Below, one piece after another: positions 18,934 to 28,093 of a stretch of 64,000 nucleotides of DNA. Made by a program: the position numbers and the translations under genes. The DNA comes from Bradyrhizobium paxllaeri. Lineage in GTDB: Bacteria > Pseudomonadota > Alphaproteobacteria > Rhizobiales > Xanthobacteraceae. Within the stretch, counting starts at the first letter, position 1, and the number at the start of each line of letters is the position of its first letter. The notes beneath the pieces are model-generated. The model was given only the letters and a program-made list of their open reading frames with translations. It did not search any database and was not told the origin of the DNA. The DNA is taken from contig NZ_CP042968.1 of the NCBI RefSeq assembly GCF_001693515.2, positions 5,704,001 to 5,768,000 of the forward strand, read 5' to 3'.

Positions 18934-19356
18934 ATGTCGAACAAAACCATGCTTGTCACGCTCACGCTGGGGGCAGCGATTGCTTTTGCCGGGCCCGCTT
19001 CTGCCGACAAGATGAAGGCGACGCTGGACGGCAAGGCCCAGGTGCCGCCCAACACCAGCGCGGCCACTGGTACCGCCGACATCGACTATGATCCCGCCAG
19101 CAAGAAGCTGAGCTGGAAGCTCTCCTATTCCGGGCTGTCCGGCCCTGCCACCGCCGCGCATTTCCACGGGCCTGCCGAAGCCGGCAAGAATGCAGGCGTC
19201 GCGGTCGCCATTCCCAATGCGACGTCGAGCCCGGTCGAAGGCAGCGCGACGTTGACCGACGCGCAGGCCGCGGACCTCGTGGCCGGCAAGTACTATGTCA
19301 ACATTCACACCGCGGCCAATCCGGGCGGCGAAATCCGCGGTCAGGTAACCAAGTAG
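18934..19356 (+). CDS. CHRD domain-containing secreted protein
   Basis: 140 residues. A signal peptide (cleavage after ASA, residue 24) precedes one CHRD domain: KATLDGKAQVPPNTSAATGTADIDYD, SYSGLSGPATAAHFHGPAEAGKNAGV and the closing YYVNIHTAANPGGEIRGQV. The HFHGPA and NIHT...GGEIRGQ motifs are diagnostic of the domain first seen in chordin. Role in bacteria unknown; secreted, probably monomeric. Start at 18934 follows AGGGAGAAAC. The gene is followed by a strong terminator. Confidence 0.88.
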   Translation: MSNKTMLVTLTLGAAIAFAGPASADKMKATLDGKAQVPPNTSAATGTADIDYDPASKKLSWKLSYSGLSGPATAAHFHGPAEAGKNAGVAVAIPNATSSPVEGSATLTDAQAADLVAGKYYVNIHTAANPGGEIRGQVTK

Positions 19357-19380
19357 ATTCACCGGCCGACGGCAGGTAAA

Positions 19381-19417
19381 AAAGAGGGCGGCACGCTTTA
19401 CACGCCGCCCTCTTTTT
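19381..19417. terminator. Bidirectional rho-independent terminator
   Basis: A 12-base stem (AAAGAGGGCGGC at 19381-19392 and its complement at 19404-19415) with an 11-base loop is flanked by A and T runs, between the convergent CHRD and cytochrome c' genes. It can act in both directions. Confidence 0.85.
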
Positions 19418-19427
19418 CTGATCCGAA

Positions 19428-19874
19428 TTAGATTTTGAGGCGGAACGTCTCGTGGCAGGCGCTGCATTCCTTGCCGATGGCCGGCACGTTCGCCTTCAGC
19501 GAATCGATATCCTTGATCTTCGCCTTGGCTTCGGTCACGACCTTGGCGAAGCTGTCGATCTTCGCAGAGAAGCCGGCCTTGTCTTCCCAGACCTTCGGAG
19601 AAGCGCTGTAATCGCCTTCAATCTTCAAGCCCTTGATGCTTTCGGGAAACATCGTCGGCAGCTTCTTTGCCGTCTCTTCCAGTTGGCCGAGCGCCGTAGT
19701 GACGGCCGCCTGGTCATAGGGTTTTTCGCCCTTGACCATCGGACTCAAGACCGCGCCCAAGGCCCTCCCGGTTGCCTTCATGGTCTTCTGGGTCTCGTTG
19801 GCTACATTCTGCTGGGCGATGCCTGCACCGACGCTCAGGAGCAATGCCCCTGCGACCACCAACATTCGCTTCAT
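19428..19874 (-). CDS. Cytochrome c' family protein
   Basis: 148 residues. A signal peptide (cleavage near GIAQ, about residue 20) is followed by a four-helix bundle and a C-terminal heme-binding CSACH near residue 140 (KECSACHETFRLKI). A heme site at the very end and the AVTTALGQLEETAKKLPTMFP helix are typical of cytochrome c', periplasmic proteins that bind NO and CO. The start at 19874 (MKRMLVV) follows AAGGGG; an ATG three codons later is an alternative. Confidence 0.88.
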   Translation of the reverse strand: MKRMLVVAGALLLSVGAGIAQQNVANETQKTMKATGRALGAVLSPMVKGEKPYDQAAVTTALGQLEETAKKLPTMFPESIKGLKIEGDYSASPKVWEDKAGFSAKIDSFAKVVTEAKAKIKDIDSLKANVPAIGKECSACHETFRLKI

Positions 19875-19981
19875 TCGCTTGCCCCTTCTTGGCTGGCTCA
19901 AAGCACGGGCTCGCGACCGCCGCGAGCCCGCCTGTTCTCCCAACACCGCGTGCGGTGCATCATTCCGCATGCGACAAAATA

Positions 19982-22291
19982 TCAGAGATTATGCCGCTTC
20001 TGCGCCTCGCGGATCGCGATCCAGACCCGTTCTGCGGTAGCCGGCATATCGATGTGGTCGATCTTGTACTCGCGCCACAGCCCCTCGACGATCGCATTGA
20101 CCACCGCGGGACAGGAGCCGATCGCGCCCGCCTCGCCCGCACCCTTGACGCCGAGCGGATTGGTCGTGCACGGCACGTTGTGCGTTTCGAAATGGAATGA
20201 CGGACCGTCGGAAGCCCGCGGCACCGCATAATCCATGAACGTGCCGGTAACGAGCTGGCCGTCGGTTGCGCTATAGACCGCCTGCTCCATCAACGCCTGC
20301 CCGATGCCCTGCATCGCGCCGCCATGCACCTGGCCGGCGAGCAGCAGCGGATTGAGCGTGACGCCGAAATCGTCGACGATGACATAGTTGACGATCTTGA
20401 TGATGCCGGTGGCGGGATCGATCTCGACTTCCGCGAGATGCGTGCCGTTCGGATAGGTGCCGTCGGCCTGCGCAAACGTCGCGCTCGCATTCAGTTTCGA
20501 GGGATCGACGCCCGGACGCTTCGCCAGGTCGGCGAAGCTGATCGAGCGATCGGTGCCGGCGATGCGAACGACGCCGTTGCTGATCTCGAGGTCGCCGGCG
20601 CTGGTCTCCAGCGCTTCCGCCGCAATCTCCTTCAGCTTGGCGCCGAGTTCGCGCGTGGCGCGCTCGACGCTGACGCCGCCGGTCGGAATCGACGCCGAGC
20701 CGCCGGTGCCGAGACCGGTCGCGATCTTGTCGGTGTCGCCCTGCAGCACATGGACGCGCTCCGGCGGCACGCCGAACTGCTCGGCGACGAGCTGCGCGTA
20801 AGCTGTCTGGTGCCCCTGCCCGCTCGACTGCGTGCCGATCAGGATGTTGATGTCACCGTTGGGATCGAGCGCGACATTGGCGGTCTCCTCGCCCATGGTG
20901 CCGCAGATCTCGACATAGCAGGACATGCCGATGCCGCGCACGAGGCCGGCCTTCTTCGCCGCCTTGGCGCGCTTGGGAAACTCCTTCCAGCCCGCGACTT
21001 CCATTGCGCGCTTCATATGCGCGGTGAAGTCGCCTGAATCGTAGACCTTGCCGGTCGCGGTCTTGTAGGGCATCGCCTTCGGCGGAATGAAATTCTTGCG
21101 CCTGATAGCATCCGGCGTCATGCCGAGCTTGCGTGCTGCCGCGTCGACCAGACGTTCGACCACGTACGCCGCTTCGGGACGGCCGGCGCCGCGATAGGCA
21201 TCGACCGGAACGGTGTTGGTGAACACGGTGCGGACGCGACAGTGGAAGGCCTGGATGTCGTAGAGACCCGGCAGCATGCCGGCGCCGCCATGCGGAATGT
21301 ACGGCCCGAAGGTCGAGAGATAGGCTCCCATGTCGCCCATCAGGTCGACGTCCATGCCGAGGAATTTGCCGTCCTCGGCCAGCGCCATCTTCGCGGTCGT
21401 GACGTTGTCGCGTCCCTGCGCATCGCCCATGAAATGATCGGAGCGATCGGCGGTCCACTTGATGGTCTTGCGCAGTTTTTTCGCGGCAACCGAAATCAGC
21501 GCGTATTCGCGGTAGGGAAACAGTTTTGTGCCAAAGCCGCCGCCGACATCGGGGCAGATCACCCGCATCTTTTCCATCGGAATCTTCAGCACCATCCCGC
21601 ACAGGATTTCGCGCAGGCGATGGCTGCCCTGGCTGCCGATCGTCAGCGTCAGATGATCGCGCTTGGCGTCGTATTCAGCGACCGCTGCGCGCGTTTCCAT
21701 GAAGTTGGTGATGACGCGCGGGTTGACAATCGACACTTCGGCGACCGCATGCGCTTTCGCAAAGGCGGCATCGGTTGCTTGCTTGTCGCCGACCGGCACG
21801 TCGAACAGCACGTTGCCGGGCTTGTCGGGCCAGACCTGCGGCGCATCCTTCTTCACGGCGTTGACGACGCCGACCACGGAGGGAAGCGGCGTCCATTTGA
21901 CGTCGATCGCCTCGATCGCGTCGCGCGCCTGATCGATCGTATCGGCGACCACGAAGGCCACGGCGTCGCCGACATGGCGCACCTCGTCCTTGGCGAGGAT
22001 CGGGTATGGCGGGCCGGTGAAGGGATCGGTTTCCAGGTTGAACAGGCATGGCAGATCGCCGAGATCGGTGACCTCGGCTGCGGTCAGAATCAAGGACACG
22101 CCCGGCATGCCGCGGGCCTTGGCGACGTTGAGGGTGAATTTCGCGTGCGCATGCGGCGAGCGCAGCATCAGCGCATGCAACGCCGGCTGTGGCGAATGGT
22201 CGTCGGTATAGCGGCCCTTGCCACGAATGAGCGCGTCGTCTTCCTTGCGAAGAACGCTTTGGCCGACGCCGAATTTGATGGGAGCTGCCAT
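19982..22291 (-). CDS. Xanthine dehydrogenase/CO dehydrogenase family molybdopterin-binding subunit, form-II-like loop
   Basis: 769 residues, full length for a molybdenum hydroxylase large subunit. Landmarks: the N-terminal GVGQSVLRKEDDALIRGKGRYTDD, CPDVGGGFGTKLFPY, the active-site loop AYRGAGR (365-371), GTQSSGQGHQTAYAQ and GVKGAGEAGAIG with the catalytic Glu at about 720. In aerobic CO dehydrogenases form I carries AYRCSFR; AYRGAGR is the form-II type, whose substrate is generally unproven. No FAD (medium) or 2Fe-2S (small) subunit gene lies on either side, although the three normally sit together. The partner subunits must be elsewhere or absent. Confidence 0.88.
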   Translation of the reverse strand: MAAPIKFGVGQSVLRKEDDALIRGKGRYTDDHSPQPALHALMLRSPHAHAKFTLNVAKARGMPGVSLILTAAEVTDLGDLPCLFNLETDPFTGPPYPILAKDEVRHVGDAVAFVVADTIDQARDAIEAIDVKWTPLPSVVGVVNAVKKDAPQVWPDKPGNVLFDVPVGDKQATDAAFAKAHAVAEVSIVNPRVITNFMETRAAVAEYDAKRDHLTLTIGSQGSHRLREILCGMVLKIPMEKMRVICPDVGGGFGTKLFPYREYALISVAAKKLRKTIKWTADRSDHFMGDAQGRDNVTTAKMALAEDGKFLGMDVDLMGDMGAYLSTFGPYIPHGGAGMLPGLYDIQAFHCRVRTVFTNTVPVDAYRGAGRPEAAYVVERLVDAAARKLGMTPDAIRRKNFIPPKAMPYKTATGKVYDSGDFTAHMKRAMEVAGWKEFPKRAKAAKKAGLVRGIGMSCYVEICGTMGEETANVALDPNGDINILIGTQSSGQGHQTAYAQLVAEQFGVPPERVHVLQGDTDKIATGLGTGGSASIPTGGVSVERATRELGAKLKEIAAEALETSAGDLEISNGVVRIAGTDRSISFADLAKRPGVDPSKLNASATFAQADGTYPNGTHLAEVEIDPATGIIKIVNYVIVDDFGVTLNPLLLAGQVHGGAMQGIGQALMEQAVYSATDGQLVTGTFMDYAVPRASDGPSFHFETHNVPCTTNPLGVKGAGEAGAIGSCPAVVNAIVEGLWREYKIDHIDMPATAERVWIAIREAQKRHNL

Positions 22292-22310
22292 CGTATCTCC
22301 AATTCCATTA

Positions 22311-22402
22311 GCGCGTCATGACTTGAAACGTCATCGCGCTCACTTTTGTTTTGAGCATGATCCTTTTCGGAGAGACCCCTATCCGCGTTTGCGGATCACG
22401 CA
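22311..22402. repeat. Dispersed palindromic repeat, family A (copy 1)
   Basis: This stretch contains a small inverted repeat (CGTCATGACTTGAAACGTCA type) followed by TTTTGTTTTGAGCATGATCC. Read in reverse, the element at 31277-31406 has the same order of blocks. The GAGCATGATCC core is common between genes in Bradyrhizobium-type genomes. Confidence 0.7.
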
Positions 22403-22658
22403 CCTGGAAGCGTTCTATATTGCAGCGGTTCGCGAGCCAGCGCAAACCGCATTAGGCCCCAGCGCTACGCCGGCCCGCCGGCTTTTCCGCACATGCACAA
22501 CAAGAAAAGTTGATGCTGCAGACATCTCAGACCGGCGCGAAACAGACCGCCGTTGTCTGCTGACCCTATTGCGGACGACTTTCTTTCGGGCGGCAGGCGC
22601 GGCAACACCACAGGCCCGAGATAGCAGCCATAGAAAAATTCTCTTTACTCACAGAGGC
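22403..22658. other. Intergenic region upstream of the molybdenum hydroxylase gene
   Basis: About 255 bases between the family A repeat and the end of murJ. No gene, strong hairpin or promoter could be supported. Confidence 0.4.
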
Positions 22659-24200
22659 TTAGGTTCTGGATTTGCGTTCGCGTACCAGCGCGAATATCCA
22701 CCCCCGCCCGAACAGCAGCAGGATCGCGACCCCGTAGACGAAGGCCCCGGCCGCGATCAGCAGCAGCAGCGCGGTCTCGTCGCGGAAGGCGTGCATTTGC
22801 GCGAAATAAAAGCTGGCGAATCGGGCGGTGCCCCACAGCGCAGCGGCTAAGACAATCCCCGCCGCGGCAAACTTGGCGAGCGAAATCATCCAGGCGCGGT
22901 CGAGTTCGAGGTAGCCGGCCCGCACGGCGAAAAACAGCACCAGCAGCAGATTGACCCAGGCGCCGATGGCGGTGGCGAGCGCCAGGCCGATCTGCGCCAG
23001 TGGTCCCATCAAGGCGACCTTGAGCGCCAAGTTGACGGCAACACCGGTCAGGGCCGCCTTGACCGGCGTCACGGTGTCGTGGCGGGCAAAGAAGGTCGCC
23101 ACCGCGCTGCGGATGGTCACGAACGGAATCAGCCCGATCGCGTAAGCCGCCAAGGTGGCGCCCGCAGCCACCGCATCCGCCTTCGAGAACGCACCACGCG
23201 CAAACATCGCGCGCATGATCACGTCAGGCACGGTCAGGAAGGCGGCAACGAACGGCACCGAAAACAACAGCGAGAATTCGAACGCCCGCCGCTGCGCGGC
23301 CGATGCGCCAGCAACATCGTTGGCGGAGAGGCGTCGCGACATCTCCGGCAGCAGCACGGTGCCGATCGCGATCCCGATCACGCCGATCGGGAGCTGGTTG
23401 AGACGGTCCGCGTAATACAGCGCCGAAAGCGCGCCCGCCGGCAGAAAGGTCGCGATGATGGTATCGGCGAACAGCGCGATCTGCGTTCCCATCGAGCCGA
23501 CAGTCGCAGGCCCCAGCGCCCGGAAAAACGCGCGCACGTCTTCGTCCAGCCTCGGGATGGCGAATTTCGGCAGGATCCCGCTCTTTGTTGCGTCACCGGC
23601 CAGCAGCAGGAATTCAAGAATGCCGGCAAGCAGGACGCCCCAGGCGGCGGCGTAGCCCACGCCCGGAAAGAACGCGGCCAGCGCCAGCGTCGCCATCATC
23701 GACAGATTGAGGAGGATCGGCGCGGCCGCGGCGCTGGCGAAGCGGTGCATCACGTTGAGCATGCCGCCATACAGCGTCACCAGCGTGATCAGGAGCAGAT
23801 ACGGAAACGTGATCCGTGTCAGCGAAATCGCCAGTTCGCCGCGCGCCGGATCGTCCTTGAACCCCGGCGCGAGAATGGCGATCACTTCCGGCATGAACAC
23901 CCAGGCCAGGACGAGCAGAATCACCTGGGCGGCAAGCAGCAGCGTGAAGATGCGATCGGCGAACAGCCGCGCCGACGCTTCACCCTTGCCGTGCAGGCGC
24001 GCATAGGCCGGCACAAAGGCGGCGTTGAAGGCGCCCTCGGCAAAGATCGCGCGAAAATGATTGGGCAGCCGCAGCGCCACGAAAAACGCGTCCGCGACGG
24101 GACCGGCGCCGAGAATGGCGGCGAGCATGATGTCGCGCGCGAATCCGGTCAGCCGCGAAAGCAGCGTGTAACCGCCGACGGTGAAAATGCGTCCGAGCAT
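22659..24200 (-). CDS. murJ: Lipid II flippase MurJ (MviN)
   Basis: 513 residues with about 14 membrane segments. The opening GGYTLLSRLTGFARDIMLAAILGAGPVADAFFVALRLPNHFRAIFAEGAFNAAFVPAY is diagnostic of MurJ, including the conserved Arg residues of the central cavity (R16, R22 region and R-LPN). ADRLNQLPIGVIGIAIGTVLLP in the middle is another hallmark. It flips lipid-linked peptidoglycan precursor across the inner membrane and is normally essential. In many relatives it lies next to glnD; here it heads the envelope region with sugar-nucleotide genes. The ATG lies at 24200. Confidence 0.95.
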   Translation of the reverse strand: MLGRIFTVGGYTLLSRLTGFARDIMLAAILGAGPVADAFFVALRLPNHFRAIFAEGAFNAAFVPAYARLHGKGEASARLFADRIFTLLLAAQVILLVLAWVFMPEVIAILAPGFKDDPARGELAISLTRITFPYLLLITLVTLYGGMLNVMHRFASAAAAPILLNLSMMATLALAAFFPGVGYAAAWGVLLAGILEFLLLAGDATKSGILPKFAIPRLDEDVRAFFRALGPATVGSMGTQIALFADTIIATFLPAGALSALYYADRLNQLPIGVIGIAIGTVLLPEMSRRLSANDVAGASAAQRRAFEFSLLFSVPFVAAFLTVPDVIMRAMFARGAFSKADAVAAGATLAAYAIGLIPFVTIRSAVATFFARHDTVTPVKAALTGVAVNLALKVALMGPLAQIGLALATAIGAWVNLLLVLFFAVRAGYLELDRAWMISLAKFAAAGIVLAAALWGTARFASFYFAQMHAFRDETALLLLIAAGAFVYGVAILLLFGRGWIFALVRERKSRT

Positions 24201-24256
24201 GCGCCGCTTCTAGCGCATATTCGTCAAACGGTGAAATCAGGCAGCTAAGCGTTTAG

Positions 24257-24323
24257 GCATGATCCGGTCCGAAAACCGGAAGGCCACTTTTCGCTAACGC
24301 GGCCCTTCGGGTCGGGATCATGC
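24257..24323. repeat. Dispersed palindromic repeat, family A (copy 2, overlaps a gene end)
   Basis: A 67-base element bounded by inverted GCATGATCC / GGATCATGC with inner palindrome CCGGTCCGAAAACCGG. Its right end supplies the last codons and the TGA stop of the aminotransferase gene at 24318, so insertion or decay has set the C-terminus of that protein. Confidence 0.7.
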
Positions 24324-25469
24324 CTGAAGCGCGCCCCGCACCGCCTCGATGACGCGATCCTGCGTCGCCTCGTCGAGATAGGCGTGAATCGGCAGGCTGA
24401 TGACATCGTCGGAAAGCTGTTCGCTCACCAGCAACCCGCCCTCCGCAACCGGATAATTCCGGTAGGCGGTCTGCTGATGCATCGATTTCGCATAATAGAC
24501 CATGGTCGGAACGCCCTGCGCCTTCAGCGCTGCCGCAAAGCCGTCACGATCGGTCCCCTTCGGCAGGCGAATGGTATACTGCGCCCAGATCGATGTGCAT
24601 CCGGAGGCCAGGCGCGGCACCGTCACGATATTGCCGAGACCGCGGGCATAGCGCTCCGCGACGCGGTTGCGGGCCGCGATCTCGTCCTCGAAGATCTTCA
24701 GCTTCTCGATCAGGACCGCCGCCTGCAGGGTATCGAGACGTCCGGTCAGGCCGAGACGCACATTGTCGTATTTGTCGGAGCCCTGGCCGTGGACGCGGAT
24801 GCTGCGCAGCGTCTCGGCAAGCCTGTCATCATCGGTAAAGATGGCGCCGCCATCGCCGAAGCAGCCGAGCGGCTTGGTCGGGAAGAAGCTGGTCGCGGTC
24901 GCGAGTCCCAACGAGCCGATCCGGCGGCCCTTGTAGCTCGCGCCAAATCCCTGCGCAGCGTCATCGAGCACGAACAGGCCCTCTGCCTGTGCCACCGCCG
25001 CGATCGCATCATGGTCTGCGCTCTGGCCGAACAGGTCGACCGGGATCACCGCCCTTGGCTTCAGGCCGCGTTGCTTCGCCGTCGCGATGCCGCGCTTGAG
25101 CGAAGCGGCATCCATGTTGAAGGTTGCGTCATCGACATCGACGAACACCGGCGTCGCGCCGGTCAGCGCCACGGCTTCGCCCGTCGCACAGAACGTGAAT
25201 GATGGGCAGAAGACGGCGTCCCCCGGGCCGACTTCCCCGGCCATCAGCACCATCAGCAGCGCGTCGGTGCCGCTCGCGCAGCTCACGACATGCCTGGCGC
25301 CGCAGAAATCCGCCAGCGCCTTCTCCAGCACGGCCACTTCCGGACCGTTGATGAAGAGGCAATGGCTCGTCACCCGCGCCATCGCCTCATCGATCGATGT
25401 GCCGAGGCGCCGGCGCTGCGAGGCGAGATCATAGAAAGGAACGAGTTCTGGGCGCATGTGCTGGTTCAT
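24318..25469 (-). CDS. DegT/DnrJ/EryC1 family sugar aminotransferase (WbpE-like)
   Basis: 383 residues of PLP fold type I. Landmarks: VPFYDLASQRRRL opening, SCASGTDALLMVLMA, VDLFGQSADHDAI, VLDDAAQGFGASYKGRRIG and SFFPTKPLGCFGDGGA, where K in PTKPLG is the PLP lysine. The family transfers an amino group to a keto-sugar nucleotide. With the oxidoreductase 28 bases upstream in the same operon it matches WbpE/WbpB, which convert UDP-GlcNAcA to the 3-amino sugar used in O-antigens (inference from pairing). The stop codon lies within a repeat element. Confidence 0.88.
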   Translation of the reverse strand: MNQHMRPELVPFYDLASQRRRLGTSIDEAMARVTSHCLFINGPEVAVLEKALADFCGARHVVSCASGTDALLMVLMAGEVGPGDAVFCPSFTFCATGEAVALTGATPVFVDVDDATFNMDAASLKRGIATAKQRGLKPRAVIPVDLFGQSADHDAIAAVAQAEGLFVLDDAAQGFGASYKGRRIGSLGLATATSFFPTKPLGCFGDGGAIFTDDDRLAETLRSIRVHGQGSDKYDNVRLGLTGRLDTLQAAVLIEKLKIFEDEIAARNRVAERYARGLGNIVTVPRLASGCTSIWAQYTIRLPKGTDRDGFAAALKAQGVPTMVYYAKSMHQQTAYRNYPVAEGGLLVSEQLSDDVISLPIHAYLDEATQDRVIEAVRGALQA

Positions 25470-25497
25470 GGAGCCTTGCAGGAATTATAGAGTGAGG

Positions 25498-26514
25498 TCA
25501 GCCGACGACGCGGCGCGGTCCCTTGCGCGCGGCAGAGGCCGCAGGCTTGGCGGGCTGCTCGAGGCAGCGGATCGCAATCTCGAGACTGGCGACGCCCTCG
25601 TCGCCGGACACCGCCGGCACATTGCCGGTGCGGACGGCCTCGAGGAATGCGATCAGTTCGGCGCGCAACGGCTCGTCATGGCCGACCGGCAGATGCCGCA
25701 TCGAATAGCTGCCGTCGGGCTTAAAGCCGAAGCACTCGGTCACCTGCCGCGTCAGGAGGTCGCCCATCACATACTTGCCGCGGGTCGCGACCGTGACGCT
25801 GCGCGCCTTGAACGGCGTCAGCCAGTTGGTGTTGATGTGGGCGAGCACGCCCGAAGCGGTGCGGAATTGCAGCAGCGCGATGTCCTCGCGCTCGGCCACC
25901 GCGCTGGAAAGCTGCGGCTGCACCTCGACGATGTCGGACTCGGTGAACCAGCGGATCAGGTCGATATCGTGCACGGCGAGATCGATGACGACGCCGACAT
26001 TGGACATGCGCGGCGGAAACGGCCCGACGCGGGTGATGCCGATCGACAGAATATCCTCGCCCGAGATCGCCTGCTTGATCGCGGCAACCGCGGGATTGAA
26101 GCGCTCGACATGGCCGACCATCAGCGTCACGCCGGCGCTCTTCGCCGCATTGACGATGTCCTGCCCCTCTTCCACCGTCGAGGCGACCGGCTTCTCGACC
26201 AGCAGGTGGATGTTGCGGGTGATACAGGCGAGCGCAATCTCGTGATGCAGATGGGTCGGCGCCGCGATCGTCACGGCATCGACGCCCTCGTCGAACAGTT
26301 CGTCGAGTTCGGCGAACGCGCGGCAGCCGACGAACGCGGTGGCGCGCGCGCGGTGCTCCGGCAACGGATCGACAATGCCGACCAGCGTCACGCCGGGCAG
26401 GCCGGCCAGCACGCGGGCATGGTTGCTGCCCATCACGCCCGCGCCGACGACCCCTACACGCAGGCCGCGTTTTGCATCGGTCTTCGCGTCGGAAGCGGAC
26501 CCGTTGGAACTCAT
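25498..26514 (-). CDS. Gfo/Idh/MocA family oxidoreductase (WbpB-like)
   Basis: 338 residues. The NAD-binding Rossmann motif is GVVGAGVMGSNHARVL at about residue 20; LLVEKPVAST holds the EKP motif and VIDLAVHDIDLIRWF carries the catalytic His region. Pairing with the DegT aminotransferase directly downstream suggests UDP-N-acetylglucosamine-3-uronate metabolism (WbpB role), that is, oxidation of UDP-GlcNAcA at C3. Related enzymes act on many sugars, so the substrate is an inference. The tail from about residue 318 is Ala/Arg/Pro rich. Confidence 0.85.
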   Translation of the reverse strand: MSSNGSASDAKTDAKRGLRVGVVGAGVMGSNHARVLAGLPGVTLVGIVDPLPEHRARATAFVGCRAFAELDELFDEGVDAVTIAAPTHLHHEIALACITRNIHLLVEKPVASTVEEGQDIVNAAKSAGVTLMVGHVERFNPAVAAIKQAISGEDILSIGITRVGPFPPRMSNVGVVIDLAVHDIDLIRWFTESDIVEVQPQLSSAVAEREDIALLQFRTASGVLAHINTNWLTPFKARSVTVATRGKYVMGDLLTRQVTECFGFKPDGSYSMRHLPVGHDEPLRAELIAFLEAVRTGNVPAVSGDEGVASLEIAIRCLEQPAKPAASAARKGPRRVVG

Positions 26515-26673
26515 GATTTGTAGACCCCAAGTAGAATGCTGGCAGATTTGCGCCGTAGCGTCCCCGGCGGTTCTCTAGCACGCCATCACAGATGTGGCGA
26601 ATGCGATCGTTCGTTTTCGGACACGTTTTGATTCAAACAGTTACAACGTCGGTCCGGTAAAACTACGGCCTGC

Positions 26674-28086
26674 TCAACTGCGCTTGTAATCGTCTTCGAT
26701 GCGGATGATGTCGTCCTCGCCCAGATAGCTGCCGGTCTGGACCTCGATCAGTTCGAGCTGGATCTTGCCGGGATTTTCCAGCCGGTGCACCGCGCCGATC
26801 GGGATGTAGATCGATTCGTTCTCGTGCACGGTCTTGACCAGTTCGTTGACGGTCACTCGCGCCGCTCCGCGCACCACAATCCAGTGCTCCGACCGATGAT
26901 GATGCTTCTGCAGCGATAAGCGCCCGCCCGGCTTGACGATGATGCGCTTGACCTGATGACGGTCGCCATTGTCGACCGACTGATAGGATCCCCAGGGCCG
27001 ATGCACCCGGATGTGATCCTCGGTCACCTGCGGCGCGACCGTCTTCAATTTGGCGACCAGCCGCTTCAGTCCGTTGGAATCCTTCTGCCTGGAGACCAGC
27101 ACGGCGTCTTGCGTTGCGACCACCACGAGATCGTCGACGCCTTCGAGCGCGACCAGCGCGCGGTCGGTCGAGACGTTGCAGTTGCGCGAATCCTCGAACA
27201 CGGCCACGCCGCGTGCCGCGTTGCCCTCCCCGTCCTTGCCGGACAGTTCCCACACCGCATGCCAGGAACCGACATCGGACCAGCCGCATGCGACCGGAAC
27301 GACGGCGGTGCGCGCGGTCTTTTCCATCACGGCATAGTCGATCGAGATCGACTTCGCCGAACCGAACGCAGCCTCGTCGAGCTTGACGAAACCAAGATCG
27401 GTGCCCGCCTTCGTCACCGCATCGGCGACAGCCTGCACGCTTTCCGCATCGACCTTGCGATATTCGTCGGACAAGACGGCAGCGCGGAACATGAAGTTGC
27501 CGCTGTTCCAGAGATAGCCGGCCTCGACATAACCCGTCGCCGTCGCCGTATCCGGCTTCTCGACGAATTTCGCGACCGCGCGAACCTTGCCGGAAATCAC
27601 CTCGCCGGGGTTGATGTAGCCATATTCGGTGGCGGCGCGTTCGGGCTGCACGCCGAACGTCACGATGTGGCCGGCTTCCGCCGCGGCCAGCCCCTCGCGG
27701 CAGGCGGCGACGAAAGCGGGCGTGTCGCGAACCACGTGATCGGCGGCGAGCGCCAGCACGATCGCGTCCTTGTCGCGCGCCTCCGCAAAGGCGGCGCCGG
27801 CTGCAATCGCCGGACCGGAATCGCGCCGCATCGGCTCGAGCAGCACGTCGGCCTCGAGCCCGATCTCCGCCAGTTGCTCGAGCACCATGAAGCGATAGGC
27901 ATTGTTGGTGATGATGACGGGCCGTTCGAACAGATCAGCGTCCGAAACCCGCAACAGCGTGTCCTGGAACGTCGAGCGCTCCCCGAACAGGGACAGGAAC
28001 TGCTTGGGGTGCACCTCGCGCGAAGCCGGCCACAGCCGCGTTCCTGCGCCGCCGCACATGATGAGGGGAATAATTCGTCGGTTCAT
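26674..28086 (-). CDS. Mannose-1-phosphate guanylyltransferase/mannose-6-phosphate isomerase (ManC/AlgA type)
   Basis: 470 residues, the normal length of the bifunctional type II enzyme. The nucleotidyltransferase domain starts IIPLIMCGGAGTRLWPASREVHPKQF (G-G-x-G-T-R-L-W and the PKQF motif) and contains FVEKPDTATA. The C-terminal cupin domain has RPWGSYQSVDNG, SLQKHHHRSEHWIVV and GAVHRLEN, the isomerase metal site. It makes GDP-mannose for LPS or exopolysaccharide. Start at 28086 (MNRRIIP) follows GAGG; an upstream frame of 17 codons is rejected. Seven bases separate it from the epimerase gene before it. Confidence 0.93.
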   Translation of the reverse strand: MNRRIIPLIMCGGAGTRLWPASREVHPKQFLSLFGERSTFQDTLLRVSDADLFERPVIITNNAYRFMVLEQLAEIGLEADVLLEPMRRDSGPAIAAGAAFAEARDKDAIVLALAADHVVRDTPAFVAACREGLAAAEAGHIVTFGVQPERAATEYGYINPGEVISGKVRAVAKFVEKPDTATATGYVEAGYLWNSGNFMFRAAVLSDEYRKVDAESVQAVADAVTKAGTDLGFVKLDEAAFGSAKSISIDYAVMEKTARTAVVPVACGWSDVGSWHAVWELSGKDGEGNAARGVAVFEDSRNCNVSTDRALVALEGVDDLVVVATQDAVLVSRQKDSNGLKRLVAKLKTVAPQVTEDHIRVHRPWGSYQSVDNGDRHQVKRIIVKPGGRLSLQKHHHRSEHWIVVRGAARVTVNELVKTVHENESIYIPIGAVHRLENPGKIQLELIEVQTGSYLGEDDIIRIEDDYKRS

Positions 28087-28093
28087 CGGTGCC

